Part shown: one piece after another, positions 41,848 to 48,449 of the stretch
How positions within the stretch are numbered: the stretch's first letter is position 1
How the letters are laid out: every line of letters starts with the position of its first letter
NCBI GenBank assembly: GCA_029866005.1
Contig: JARXAE010000007.1
Location: 1 to 48,449, forward strand
Direction of reading: 5' to 3'
DNA: 48,449 bases
From: Fimbriimonas sp.
GTDB taxonomy: Bacteria; Armatimonadota; Fimbriimonadia; Fimbriimonadales; Fimbriimonadaceae
The notes under the pieces: model-generated
The model's input: only the letters and a program-made list of their open reading frames with translations
What the model was told of the DNA's origin: nothing
The model's database searches: none
Program-made: the position numbers and the translations under genes

Positions 41848-44100
41848 CTATGCCAATTCATAGGCACCCATGATTCTAGGAATCGCATTCTCATAAGCGT
41901 CCTCAAGTTCAAGAAGCGTCCAATTGAGGTCACCGAAGCCGCCTGACAGGTTCAAATGCGGTTCACTGGTAACTTCACCAAGTTCAATTACCAGAAGATT
42001 CTGACTTTCAGCAATTTCCCTCACCTTTGCTAAGTTGTCGGTGGAAACTACGACATTGCCCTGGAACTCACCAAAGAGCTGCGACACTTCTAGACCAATC
42101 GTCGGTAGCGCGGCATTGATCCCCAATCCAGCGGCGATCGCCATTTCGGCAAGCGCTACCGCGATCCCACCATCGCTAACGTCGTGTGCGGAGGCAATCG
42201 CTTCCTGGCTCGCAAGCTTGGCAAGAACGGCACAAAGTCGCTTTTCGCCAACAAGATCAGGAGCCTCTGGGTAACCATCTTCTGTGCCGACTACATCCAC
42301 CAAGAATGCACTCGCCCCCAGACCCTGGTGTGATGAAACTGTCTGGCCCGTGCTGATGAGCGCAAGCGTATCTCCGAGGCGGGGAACCAGTCCAAGCGAC
42401 TTCGTCGGATCGTCAAGCACTCCGACCATGCCAATCATCGGAGTCGGAGGAATCTCACCCAGCTCACTCTCGTTGTAAAAACTGACGTTTCCGCTAATGA
42501 CCGGAGTATCCAGAGCTTCGCTGGCACTCGCAATCCCTTCGACGGCTTCCGCGAATTGCCAATAAACCTCCGGATAGGTCGGATTTCCAAAATTGAGACC
42601 GTCCGTCACGGCGACCGGACGCGCACCTGTACACGCGACATTTCTTGCCGATTCCACCACCGCAAGCTGCCCTCCTCGAAGAGGGTGTGCCTTGGTCCAT
42701 CGAGCGTTGCCGTCGAGCTTAACCGCAAAGCCCTTTTTGGCTCCAGCCGGAGCAATCACCGCCGCATCAGCCGAGCCGCTGGAACGGACAGTTTGCGTCT
42801 GCACCTGCTGGTCGTACTGTTGGAAAACGAAACGCTTGCTCGTGATGTCTGGGCTGCTGAGGAGCTTGAGAAGCGCATCTGTTAGGTCTACCCTTGGAAG
42901 GAGAGTTGGATCAAACGACGCAGCTTTTCGGAACGACTCAGGCTCATTTTGGGCGCTATGGTAGACCGGACAGTGATCGGTCAGAAGCTTCGGATCAAGT
43001 TCCGCAATCACTTCACCGTGGCGTGATACTCGCAAAATCTGGCCATCAGTCACATATCCAACTACGACTGCGTGAACTCCCCACTTGTGGAAGACGTCGA
43101 TGACCTCTTGCTCACGGCCTTTTGTAGCGACCGCCATCATGCGCTCCTGACTTTCGCTCAGCATCAGCTCGTAGCCACTCATGTCGTTCTCGCGCATCGG
43201 AACCAGATCAAGGTTGATCTCCATCCCCACTCCGCCCTTGCTCGCCATTTCGACAGTGGAACAGGTGAGCCCCGCCGCTCCCATATCCTGAATCGCGACG
43301 ATTGCCCCAGTAGCGAGAGCCTCTAGAGTTGCCTCAATGACCTGCTTCTCCGCAAACGGGTCTCCGATCTGAACATTCGGTCGCTTTGCCTCACTATCCT
43401 CGCCGAAAGCCTCGGATGCGAATGTTGCACCGTGGATGCCATCACGCCCAGTGGATGAGCCGAGATAGATGACTGGATTCCCAACGCCACTTGCCGCTGC
43501 TGTCGTGACCTCATCAAGCCTGAGCACTCCGACGCACATCGCGTTCACCAAGGGATTTCCTGAGTAGTTCGGGTGGAAGTTGACTTCACCGCCAACGGTC
43601 GGTACTCCGACGCAATTTCCATAACCGGCGATTCCCTCAACAACGTGGTCGAACAAGTAGCGGTTCTTACGCACAATCGCCTCGGGAGCTTTTCCATCCT
43701 CAATTGGTCCAAATCGAAGAGAGTTCAGCATCGCAACAGGACGCGCGCCCATTGTAAGAATATCGCGGATGATTCCGCCAACTCCAGTAGCCGCCCCCTG
43801 ATAGGGCTCTACGTAAGAGGGGTGGTTATGTGACTCCACCTTCATAGTGATCCCAAGTCCGTCACCCAGCGGAACGACCCCCGCGTTTTCGAGGCCCTCG
43901 CCCTCCATCGCTTCTTTGTACTTGCTAAAGCGGTTCAGGACAGGGCGGGAATACTTGTAACCGCAGTGCTCGCTCCACATCACTGCAAACATGCCGAGCT
44001 CGGTGTAGGAGGGATCACGCCCCAAAAGTTCGGTCAGCAGGGTGTACTCCGAATCGTTCAATCCCATCGACGAGTAGACTTCTGACGTGAAGGCGGCCAT
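41848..44100 (-). CDS. purL: phosphoribosylformylglycinamidine synthase subunit PurL
   Basis: PurL catalyses the ATP-dependent conversion of FGAR to FGAM in purine synthesis, working with the glutaminase PurQ and PurS in this short form. The 750-aa length matches small PurL. Family blocks include MWSEHCGYKYSRP (His of the active site), MKVESHNHPSYVEPYQGAATGVGGIIRD, and LMLSESQERMM, DMGAAGLTCS and HDVSDGGIAVALAE further on. ATG 44100 has TATACT 7 nt upstream and no separate SD; an alternative ATG at 44106 would lie just 1 nt after that box. The long upstream open frame is antisense to the lipoprotein gene. The start region overlaps that gene head to head by 14 bp. Confidence 0.95.
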   Translation of the reverse strand: MAAFTSEVYSSMGLNDSEYTLLTELLGRDPSYTELGMFAVMWSEHCGYKYSRPVLNRFSKYKEAMEGEGLENAGVVPLGDGLGITMKVESHNHPSYVEPYQGAATGVGGIIRDILTMGARPVAMLNSLRFGPIEDGKAPEAIVRKNRYLFDHVVEGIAGYGNCVGVPTVGGEVNFHPNYSGNPLVNAMCVGVLRLDEVTTAAASGVGNPVIYLGSSTGRDGIHGATFASEAFGEDSEAKRPNVQIGDPFAEKQVIEATLEALATGAIVAIQDMGAAGLTCSTVEMASKGGVGMEINLDLVPMRENDMSGYELMLSESQERMMAVATKGREQEVIDVFHKWGVHAVVVGYVTDGQILRVSRHGEVIAELDPKLLTDHCPVYHSAQNEPESFRKAASFDPTLLPRVDLTDALLKLLSSPDITSKRFVFQQYDQQVQTQTVRSSGSADAAVIAPAGAKKGFAVKLDGNARWTKAHPLRGGQLAVVESARNVACTGARPVAVTDGLNFGNPTYPEVYWQFAEAVEGIASASEALDTPVISGNVSFYNESELGEIPPTPMIGMVGVLDDPTKSLGLVPRLGDTLALISTGQTVSSHQGLGASAFLVDVVGTEDGYPEAPDLVGEKRLCAVLAKLASQEAIASAHDVSDGGIAVALAEMAIAAGLGINAALPTIGLEVSQLFGEFQGNVVVSTDNLAKVREIAESQNLLVIELGEVTSEPHLNLSGGFGDLNWTLLELEDAYENAIPRIMGAYELA

Positions 44101-44113
44101 CCTCATCAGTATA
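44075..44113. promoter_or_regulatory. crossed promoters of purL and a lipoprotein gene
   Basis: TAGACT (44075-44080, plus) ends 6 nt before GTG 44087 of the lipoprotein gene and lies within purL codons. TATACT (44113-44108, minus) ends 7 nt before ATG 44100 of purL and lies within lipoprotein codons. Both fit leaderless mRNAs whose 5' ends would be complementary over about 14 nt. Confidence 0.5.
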
Positions 44114-44500
44114 TCTTTCGCCCTACTCGCCGGATGTGGTTCTGGCACCAAGGTCGCCGGGAAATGGGAAGGATCGCGCGATTGGAAGGCGATTAGCACC
44201 CAAAACGAAGAAGTCTCCCGCGCCCTTGCGGGAGTGATTCTGGAACTAAAAGCAGACAAGACATTCCTGCTCCAAGACGGAGGAATCCCTTTTGAAGGAA
44301 CCTATGTTCTCTCTGGCGTGGAGATCCGGTTCGACGTCCTCAGAATCATGAATCGACCAGTGGGCGTGCAACCGGAAAGCACCCAAAAAGCCGCATCCTT
44401 CACAGCGTTGGTGAAGGATGGCAAAATTCTCTTTCGCGCCTCCGGCGAGAAAGAACCAGTTGTCCTTGAACCTAAGGCACAGGAACAAGCTCGACCGTAG
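44087..44500 (+). CDS. small lipoprotein of unknown function
   Basis: The 137-aa protein starts MKAAILISISFALLAGCGSG, a lipoprotein signal with lipobox LLAGC (Cys17). The mature part (VAGKWEGSRDWK ... LELKADKTFLLQDGGIPFEGTYVLSGVEIRFDV ... DGKILFRASG) has the G-K-W pattern and beta-strand rhythm of small lipocalin-like lipoproteins common in these bacteria. GTG 44087 is the only start that keeps the signal peptide. The gene overlaps purL at its 5' end by 14 bp and the convergent cyclophilin gene at its 3' end by 29 bp, leaving almost no non-coding DNA. Confidence 0.72.
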   Translation: MKAAILISISFALLAGCGSGTKVAGKWEGSRDWKAISTQNEEVSRALAGVILELKADKTFLLQDGGIPFEGTYVLSGVEIRFDVLRIMNRPVGVQPESTQKAASFTALVKDGKILFRASGEKEPVVLEPKAQEQARP

Positions 44501-45776
44501 CGGAGGTGATCGTGTCGCCAACCGCAATGGCATCAACCGCGGATTGGCCCTGAATCACGTCTCCAAAGACAATATAGTTGCCATCCAAAGAATTCAGAAC
44601 ATCGAGACAAACATATATCTGGCTACCAGCCGAATCCAAGCTCGACGATCTCGCCATACCGAGCGAATACTTGAGATGCTTGAGGTCGTTCGGCTCGAAA
44701 TTGATGGTGTAGCCTGGTCCACCCGTCCCAATGTTTGGATCGGTCAGAGGTAGCGTTTTGGTGAGCGGACATCCCCACTGAACTACAAAATTCTCTTCTC
44801 GACGATGCAGCTTGATTCCTTCATAGAACCTTTCGTTGACGAGCGAAACCAGGTTCGCACAATGCCGGGGAGCTTTATCCGGTCTGAGAGCAAAGACGAT
44901 GTCTCCGGCTGTCGAAAATCTGAAGCGAACATTCAAATTCGCTTGAACATTAATCTGCGTTGAAGCTGACTTGGTCGAGTCACTTGCAAGAGTTCCAGTA
45001 ATGTTTACAGTGCCAAGTGTTGATGCATCCCCTGTCCAAACTCCCGCGGCGCTAATTGTGCCCGATGAAGCCGTCCAATTGACTCCAGATGTCACAACAA
45101 CCCCGGCGATCTTCGCCTGGAAGGTCTGCCTTGACTGCGGCAGAGCATAACGAGCTGATGTCGAATCGACAATCTCAATCGGAGGGGCAACTGTGACGAT
45201 GAACGTCTGTGTCTTGCTGGGGTCAGCAGTACTAGTTGCGGTGATTGTATCGGAAAACGTCGCGGTCCCTACCGCCCCACTTGGAGCCGTATACACACCA
45301 AGGGCAGTAATCGTTCCGAGTGTGGCCGACCACGTAACCTCGTTCGAACTGGATCCGGTGACCGTCGCGCTAAACGTCTTTGTTCCGCTGTAAGGGAGAT
45401 TTGAGCTCCCCGATGAGGTGATATTCACAACGTATCCGGAATCTACTTGAGCCGTAGCCTGAGCAAATTTTGAGGGTTCGCCGGCTACCTCTGCACGAAT
45501 CGTGTAGTTCCCCGAAGCTGCTGGAGCCTTGTACTTTCCAGGTTCTGTAAAGCTGCCTTGCGAGGTCGGTCCAACTCCTGGAAGACTCCAAACTACGGCT
45601 TGCTTACCGCCATCGACAATGGCTGTGAGCTGAATCGACTCATTTGGCTTGAGTTTTATCGGAGAAGGAGTGATCGAGATACCCCGATAGGGCGCCGGCG
45701 AACCTGATCCGCCACTTCCACCACACCCAAACAAGAGTCCAGCGACTAATCCAACCAACAAAACGCGAATGCGCAT
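44472..45776 (-). CDS. lipoprotein with Ig-like repeats and C-terminal cyclophilin-type peptidyl-prolyl isomerase
   Basis: The N-terminus MRIRVLLVGLVAGLLFGCGG is a lipoprotein signal (Cys18). Residues about 32-275 form roughly three bacterial Ig-like (BIG) repeats, each opening with an ITPSP-like strand and containing a V-x-W-S/T-x-x-x-G-T-I motif. Residues about 280-434 are a cyclophilin domain: KLHRREENFVVQWGCP, GTGGPGY, LGMARSSSLDSAGSQIYVCLD and LDGNYIVFGDVIQGQSAVDAI. It would catalyse proline isomerisation at the cell surface. The catalytic Arg in LHRREE is present, but the usual Phe before His is Leu and the usual Q-G-G-D is QWGC, so activity may be altered. TACAAT lies 7 nt before ATG 45776. 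Confidence 0.85.
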   Translation of the reverse strand: MRIRVLLVGLVAGLLFGCGGSGGSGSPAPYRGISITPSPIKLKPNESIQLTAIVDGGKQAVVWSLPGVGPTSQGSFTEPGKYKAPAASGNYTIRAEVAGEPSKFAQATAQVDSGYVVNITSSGSSNLPYSGTKTFSATVTGSSSNEVTWSATLGTITALGVYTAPSGAVGTATFSDTITATSTADPSKTQTFIVTVAPPIEIVDSTSARYALPQSRQTFQAKIAGVVVTSGVNWTASSGTISAAGVWTGDASTLGTVNITGTLASDSTKSASTQINVQANLNVRFRFSTAGDIVFALRPDKAPRHCANLVSLVNERFYEGIKLHRREENFVVQWGCPLTKTLPLTDPNIGTGGPGYTINFEPNDLKHLKYSLGMARSSSLDSAGSQIYVCLDVLNSLDGNYIVFGDVIQGQSAVDAIAVGDTITSATVELVPVP

Positions 45777-45783
45777 GGCTCCT

Positions 45784-45789
45784 ATTGTA
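45784..45789 (-). promoter_or_regulatory. -10 box of the cyclophilin lipoprotein gene
   Basis: TACAAT ends 7 nt before ATG 45776. AGGAG lies between them, only 2 nt from the ATG, too close to act as a normal SD. Confidence 0.5.
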
Positions 45790-45803
45790 TCCGCGTCACT
45801 CGG

Positions 45804-47360
45804 TTACAAAGGTCGAGTCTTGAGCTTAACTGGTCTGATTACCCGGGCAACTGGGTGCCATGTGTCTTCGATGAAATCATCCTGAATCGCTCCCCAAGCG
45901 GTCGCCCCATCCGTTGCACTTGGCTCCAATAGCTCGAACGCCACCCGCCCGAGCGGTTGCTCGCATCGCACCAAGATCCCCTGAATCGAGCGGTTCCATG
46001 TTCGCCATTCGCCTTCCAAGGAAATCAGCTTATGGCCCTGAAACGCCGATCTCGCCTCCATCCGCTTTGTGATTCGAAAGGCTTCTAGCGGATTTGTCTT
46101 TGGTGGATCTTGGTCGAGTCCCTCAATCACTTCAAGCTTTAAACCGTGAAGCTTGAGCAGTTCGATAAGCTTAGTCTCTGAGTCTGGAATGACATACGCA
46201 AAGGGAACTTCGGCGAAACTGGTACCTACAAAGCGATCAAAAACAGGCATCATCACTTTCTCAATATCTCGAACCGGACCTTTGTTCTTGACGCCAGCAC
46301 TCAGACCCTTTTCAAGGAGAACTTCTTCCTCGCCACGTGATACCATCTGAAACTTGGTGGCTAGTTTCGCCCCGACAATCGAACTCTCCGATGCAGCGTG
46401 GATCGCCTTGATCTTAATGGCATCTTTCAAGATCTTAGCGAGACACAGCTTCACGAAGCGCTCCGTATCCCGCACTCGAATATCAAACGGCTCATACACC
46501 ATCGCCTCACTCAGGATCGGCAACGCTCCGCGCAAGCCAGCATAATTCGTCACAAAACGAGCGTCTGCCGCAAACGTCTCAAAGCGCCACTTGCCGTCTT
46601 GGAAGAAACCATTCCCGTAGTCAAGCATCTCCAACTTGAACTTCTTCCGCCCTTCTTGGCGAACTGACGGAAAGAAATCGCGGAAGGCATAATCGAGAAG
46701 TTCCGGATGGGCATTTGGATTTCCGGGCCCTCCGTAAGTCATCGGGTAGCCATGGCGAGTCCCATCGGTGGTGTGAAGGTCAAACACGACATCGGGATTC
46801 CAAGAGTAGATATTCCTAAGCGCTCCCTGCATCTCAGGCGATTCAGCCTTCGTGCAGTCCCTATTCAGATCAAGTCCTTGCCCATTGGGTCTTAGACCAA
46901 CCATCTCCGGACCATTCTGTCCAGGTCGATTCTTCGCCTGTGGCGCAAACTCTTCGTTACCGTCACAGTTGTAGATCGGTTGAACCAAAAGAATTGCCTT
47001 TTTGAGAAGTCCCCGATCCTTCACCCATTCGCGCATCAGATGCATCGCTGCTTCCTTTCCTTCCACTTCTCCGGCATGAATGTTTGCCTGAACATAGATG
47101 ATGAGCTTGCCGCTTTTTGCCGCTTCTTGGGCATCCTGCACCATCGGCTCGGCAATGGTGACAAGAGGAATACGCCGGCCTTTGGCAGAAGTCCCGCTGA
47201 AACCGAGTTTCGATACCTTGGAGAACTTGGTTGTGATCGCTTGACAGAATCCGACAACATCCTCGTAAGTCGAAGTCTCGGCATACTTCGTTCGTTCTGG
47301 TCTGGTCTTGAGCGGATCATCGAACAAACCGGACATCAACAGGAGCGGAACCAAAGCCAT
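45804..47360 (-). CDS. M14-family zinc carboxypeptidase
   Basis: The 518-aa protein has an N-terminal carboxypeptidase A-like domain with zinc ligands His-x-x-Glu in ANIHAGEVEGKE and a downstream His in VVFDLHTTDG. RPNGQGLDLNRDC matches the substrate-binding N-R block. M14 enzymes remove C-terminal residues from peptides or act on peptidoglycan peptides. The N-terminus MALVPLLLMSGLFDDP is a short, uncharged signal-like stretch, so it is probably exported. The C-terminal third (from about residue 350) is not catalytic and includes ALLEPSATDGATAWG-like beta segments of unknown role. AAAGG lies 5 nt before ATG 47360. It is divergent from the cupin gene with 30 bp between starts. Confidence 0.88.
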   Translation of the reverse strand: MALVPLLLMSGLFDDPLKTRPERTKYAETSTYEDVVGFCQAITTKFSKVSKLGFSGTSAKGRRIPLVTIAEPMVQDAQEAAKSGKLIIYVQANIHAGEVEGKEAAMHLMREWVKDRGLLKKAILLVQPIYNCDGNEEFAPQAKNRPGQNGPEMVGLRPNGQGLDLNRDCTKAESPEMQGALRNIYSWNPDVVFDLHTTDGTRHGYPMTYGGPGNPNAHPELLDYAFRDFFPSVRQEGRKKFKLEMLDYGNGFFQDGKWRFETFAADARFVTNYAGLRGALPILSEAMVYEPFDIRVRDTERFVKLCLAKILKDAIKIKAIHAASESSIVGAKLATKFQMVSRGEEEVLLEKGLSAGVKNKGPVRDIEKVMMPVFDRFVGTSFAEVPFAYVIPDSETKLIELLKLHGLKLEVIEGLDQDPPKTNPLEAFRITKRMEARSAFQGHKLISLEGEWRTWNRSIQGILVRCEQPLGRVAFELLEPSATDGATAWGAIQDDFIEDTWHPVARVIRPVKLKTRPL

Positions 47361-47377
47361 TCCAACCTTTTACCCGC

Positions 47378-47385
47378 TAAACTAC
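47378..47385. promoter_or_regulatory. overlapping -10 boxes of the cupin and carboxypeptidase genes
   Basis: TAAACT (47378-47383, plus) ends 7 nt before ATG 47391. The same bases read TAGTTT on the minus strand (47385-47380), a possible -10 for the divergent carboxypeptidase gene, with a short SD-containing leader. Confidence 0.4.
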
Positions 47386-47390
47386 CTCCC

Positions 47391-47741
47391 ATGTCCGCCG
47401 AATGGCCACCAGAACTCGACGCCCTGATCGCCGCACCCGATCATCACAAGCTTTTGATGGAGAACGAACATGTCCGCGTACTGGAAACTAGGATCAACCC
47501 CGGCGAAACCGTTCCAGTGCACACTCACCAAAACTCTTCCACGAACTACTTCTTCTCTTGGTCGGACTGTATTCGTCGAGACGACAAGGGTGCAGTCCTT
47601 TTCGACTCCTGTGCCGCAGGGATCTCCCTTTCGGTGGGCGAGACAACCTGGCAGGGTCCTCTTCAGCCACACACACTAGAGAACGTCGGGAATCAGCCAA
47701 TCCATCTGATCTCGATCGAGCTTAAAAAGTGCACAACTTAG
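47391..47741 (+). CDS. small cupin-like protein
   Basis: The 116-aa protein is one short cupin domain. ENEHVRVLETRINPGETVPVHTHQNSS gives the first motif (G...H-x-H), and WQGPLQPHTLENVGNQPIHLISIEL gives the second motif with its His and N-x-G. A metal-bound pocket is likely, but the substrate is unknown. ATG 47391 is preferred: TAAACT lies 7 nt upstream and the cupin fold begins after it. A longer open frame continues upstream, but it is antisense to the carboxypeptidase gene. Its stop codon overlaps the stop of the convergent Gfo/Idh/MocA gene (TTAG). Confidence 0.8.
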   Translation: MSAEWPPELDALIAAPDHHKLLMENEHVRVLETRINPGETVPVHTHQNSSTNYFFSWSDCIRRDDKGAVLFDSCAAGISLSVGETTWQGPLQPHTLENVGNQPIHLISIELKKCTT

Positions 47742-48449
47742 GCGATTCGTTTGGAAATCGCCCGGTCTGTGCAATCGATGGCAATTTTTGTCGCCACCAA
47801 AGCATCATCAGGTGAGGCTAAGGAACCCACTTCTCCGCTCGCCATGTAACGACCAAACTGATGATACATTCCATCAAAGTTTTTCTCGCTGGCGCCTTCG
47901 GAGCGAAGCACCTGCTCTCCCGTTCGCGCCTCTAAGACGTAGCCGTTACGATCAAAACGGGCAACACCCCCGGTGCCGATCAATTCATAGGTGAAATATG
48001 ACACGGGTTCTCGAACAGTGTGTCCATACGTAAACGAAACCTCAACCGAAGCCGTGATGCCCCCTTCCAGGGCCAAGTGACAGGTCACATGGTCTGGCGA
48101 GTCGTACTTCGCCAACCAAGCTCCAAAACCGTCGCAGGAGACAACTTCCCTTCCGGTCATCCATCTGATCAGATCAATCTGATGCACTCCGCAGTCAATC
48201 AGAGGTCCACCTTCCAGCATCCTTCCCCGCCAAAGAGGGCTCTCCACCCAATTTCCAGCCGAATCTTGCACCCACTGGCCATGAAGATTCCAAAGATATT
48301 GCATGCGGATGTGCCGAACATCCCCGATCGTGCCGTCCCGTAGCCACTTTTTGAGCTGAGCCGCAACGTGAGAAAACCGATAGACAAGTCCAACGAAGAA
48401 ACCTTTGCCCGAATCCTCCATCACGGCAATCATGTCCGCGGCCTCTTCT
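47738..48449 (-). CDS. C-terminal fragment of a Gfo/Idh/MocA-family oxidoreductase (cut by the right edge)
   Basis: The frame is open to the right edge, leaving about 237 C-terminal residues. They match the C-terminal alpha/beta domain of this NAD(P)-dependent sugar/inositol dehydrogenase family: YRFSHVAAQLKKWLRDGTIGDVRHIRMQY, then the conserved MLEGGPLIDCGVHQIDLIRWMTG block with Gly, Asp and His of the active site, and a beta-sheet tail ending DALVATKIAIDCTDRAISKRI. The N-terminal Rossmann domain with the cofactor site lies beyond the window. The specific substrate is unknown. Confidence 0.9.
   Translation of the reverse strand, partial: EEAADMIAVMEDSGKGFFVGLVYRFSHVAAQLKKWLRDGTIGDVRHIRMQYLWNLHGQWVQDSAGNWVESPLWRGRMLEGGPLIDCGVHQIDLIRWMTGREVVSCDGFGAWLAKYDSPDHVTCHLALEGGITASVEVSFTYGHTVREPVSYFTYELIGTGGVARFDRNGYVLEARTGEQVLRSEGASEKNFDGMYHQFGRYMASGEVGSLASPDDALVATKIAIDCTDRAISKRIA

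Noticed and set aside
44101-44259. 5' extension of purL
   Set aside because: It lies opposite the lipoprotein gene, and PurL homology starts at the ATG at 44100.
46980-47390. 5' extension of the cupin gene
   Set aside because: It is antisense to the M14 carboxypeptidase gene; the cupin fold begins at ATG 47391 with a promoter box just upstream.
47743-47764. GGCGATT/AATCGCC hairpin after the cupin gene as a terminator
   Set aside because: No T-tract follows, and the sequence is coding for the C-terminus of the Gfo/Idh/MocA protein.

Overview
The window looks like a chromosomal segment of a member of the Armatimonadota, most likely class Fimbriimonadia. The strongest clue is three DUF1559-type prepilin-like proteins whose N-termini carry the A-F-T-L-I-E-L ... 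LFPVF-AQAK signature typical of that group. Supporting clues are moderate GC, many TTG/GTG starts, many starts without a Shine-Dalgarno (SD) sequence, and a beta-propeller phytase, a sulfatase and planctomycete-like glycosidase and cytochrome genes. The assignment is inference from protein families; there is no rRNA to confirm it. No insertion sequence, prophage or CRISPR array was seen. The only RNA gene found is one tRNA-Leu(UAA).

Layout. 1-711: left-edge fragment of a secreted protein and a mono-haem cytochrome c with a strong terminator. 818-9010 (+): DAHP synthase, then a run of close genes (GAF/degenerate GGDEF, nucleotidyltransferase, MFS transporter, GT-C-like membrane protein, glycosidase-like lipoprotein) and an aldo/keto reductase. 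9078-16449 (-): a flotillin/YqiJ pair, purB behind a phytase gene, a prepilin-like gene and a MalK/UgpC-type ATPase; a second prepilin-like gene diverges from the ATPase. 17453-21924 (-): a sulfatase and a 957-aa SARP/STAND regulator. 21995-22666 (+): two small unknown genes. 22795-29051 (-): FAH-family protein, M16 peptidase, histidine kinase, small membrane protein, phenylalanine hydroxylase and 2-oxoacid dehydrogenase E2, closely spaced. 29147-34091 (+): CheY-like regulator with terminator, then a LacI regulator, GH13 amylase and prepilin-like gene joined by 4-bp ATGA overlaps, then a small lipoprotein. 34101-37892: VOC protein and a divergent unknown gene, a 642-aa unknown protein coupled to dapF, and tRNA-Leu. 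37897-44100 (-): purL, TPR protein, NAD kinase, OppF-type ATPase and PhoU, tightly packed. 44087-48449: a small lipoprotein, a secreted cyclophilin with Ig-like repeats, an M14 carboxypeptidase, a cupin and a right-edge Gfo/Idh/MocA fragment.

Themes. Carbohydrate use recurs (MFS, glycosidase-like lipoprotein, MalK-type ATPase, LacI-GH13-prepilin unit). Secretion is common: many proteins carry signal peptides or lipoboxes, several of the signals being very short and uncharged. Housekeeping genes (aroF-type, purB, purL, dapF, NAD kinase) are interleaved with them.

The most notable signals are regulatory. A lacI promoter is bracketed by two identical inverted 12-bp operator-like sites with central CG. 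Many genes have a TANNNT box 6-8 nt before the start codon and no SD, as expected for leaderless mRNAs. Several divergent gene pairs place these boxes inside one another or inside each other's coding sequence, most strikingly purL and a lipoprotein gene, which overlap head to head by 14 bp.
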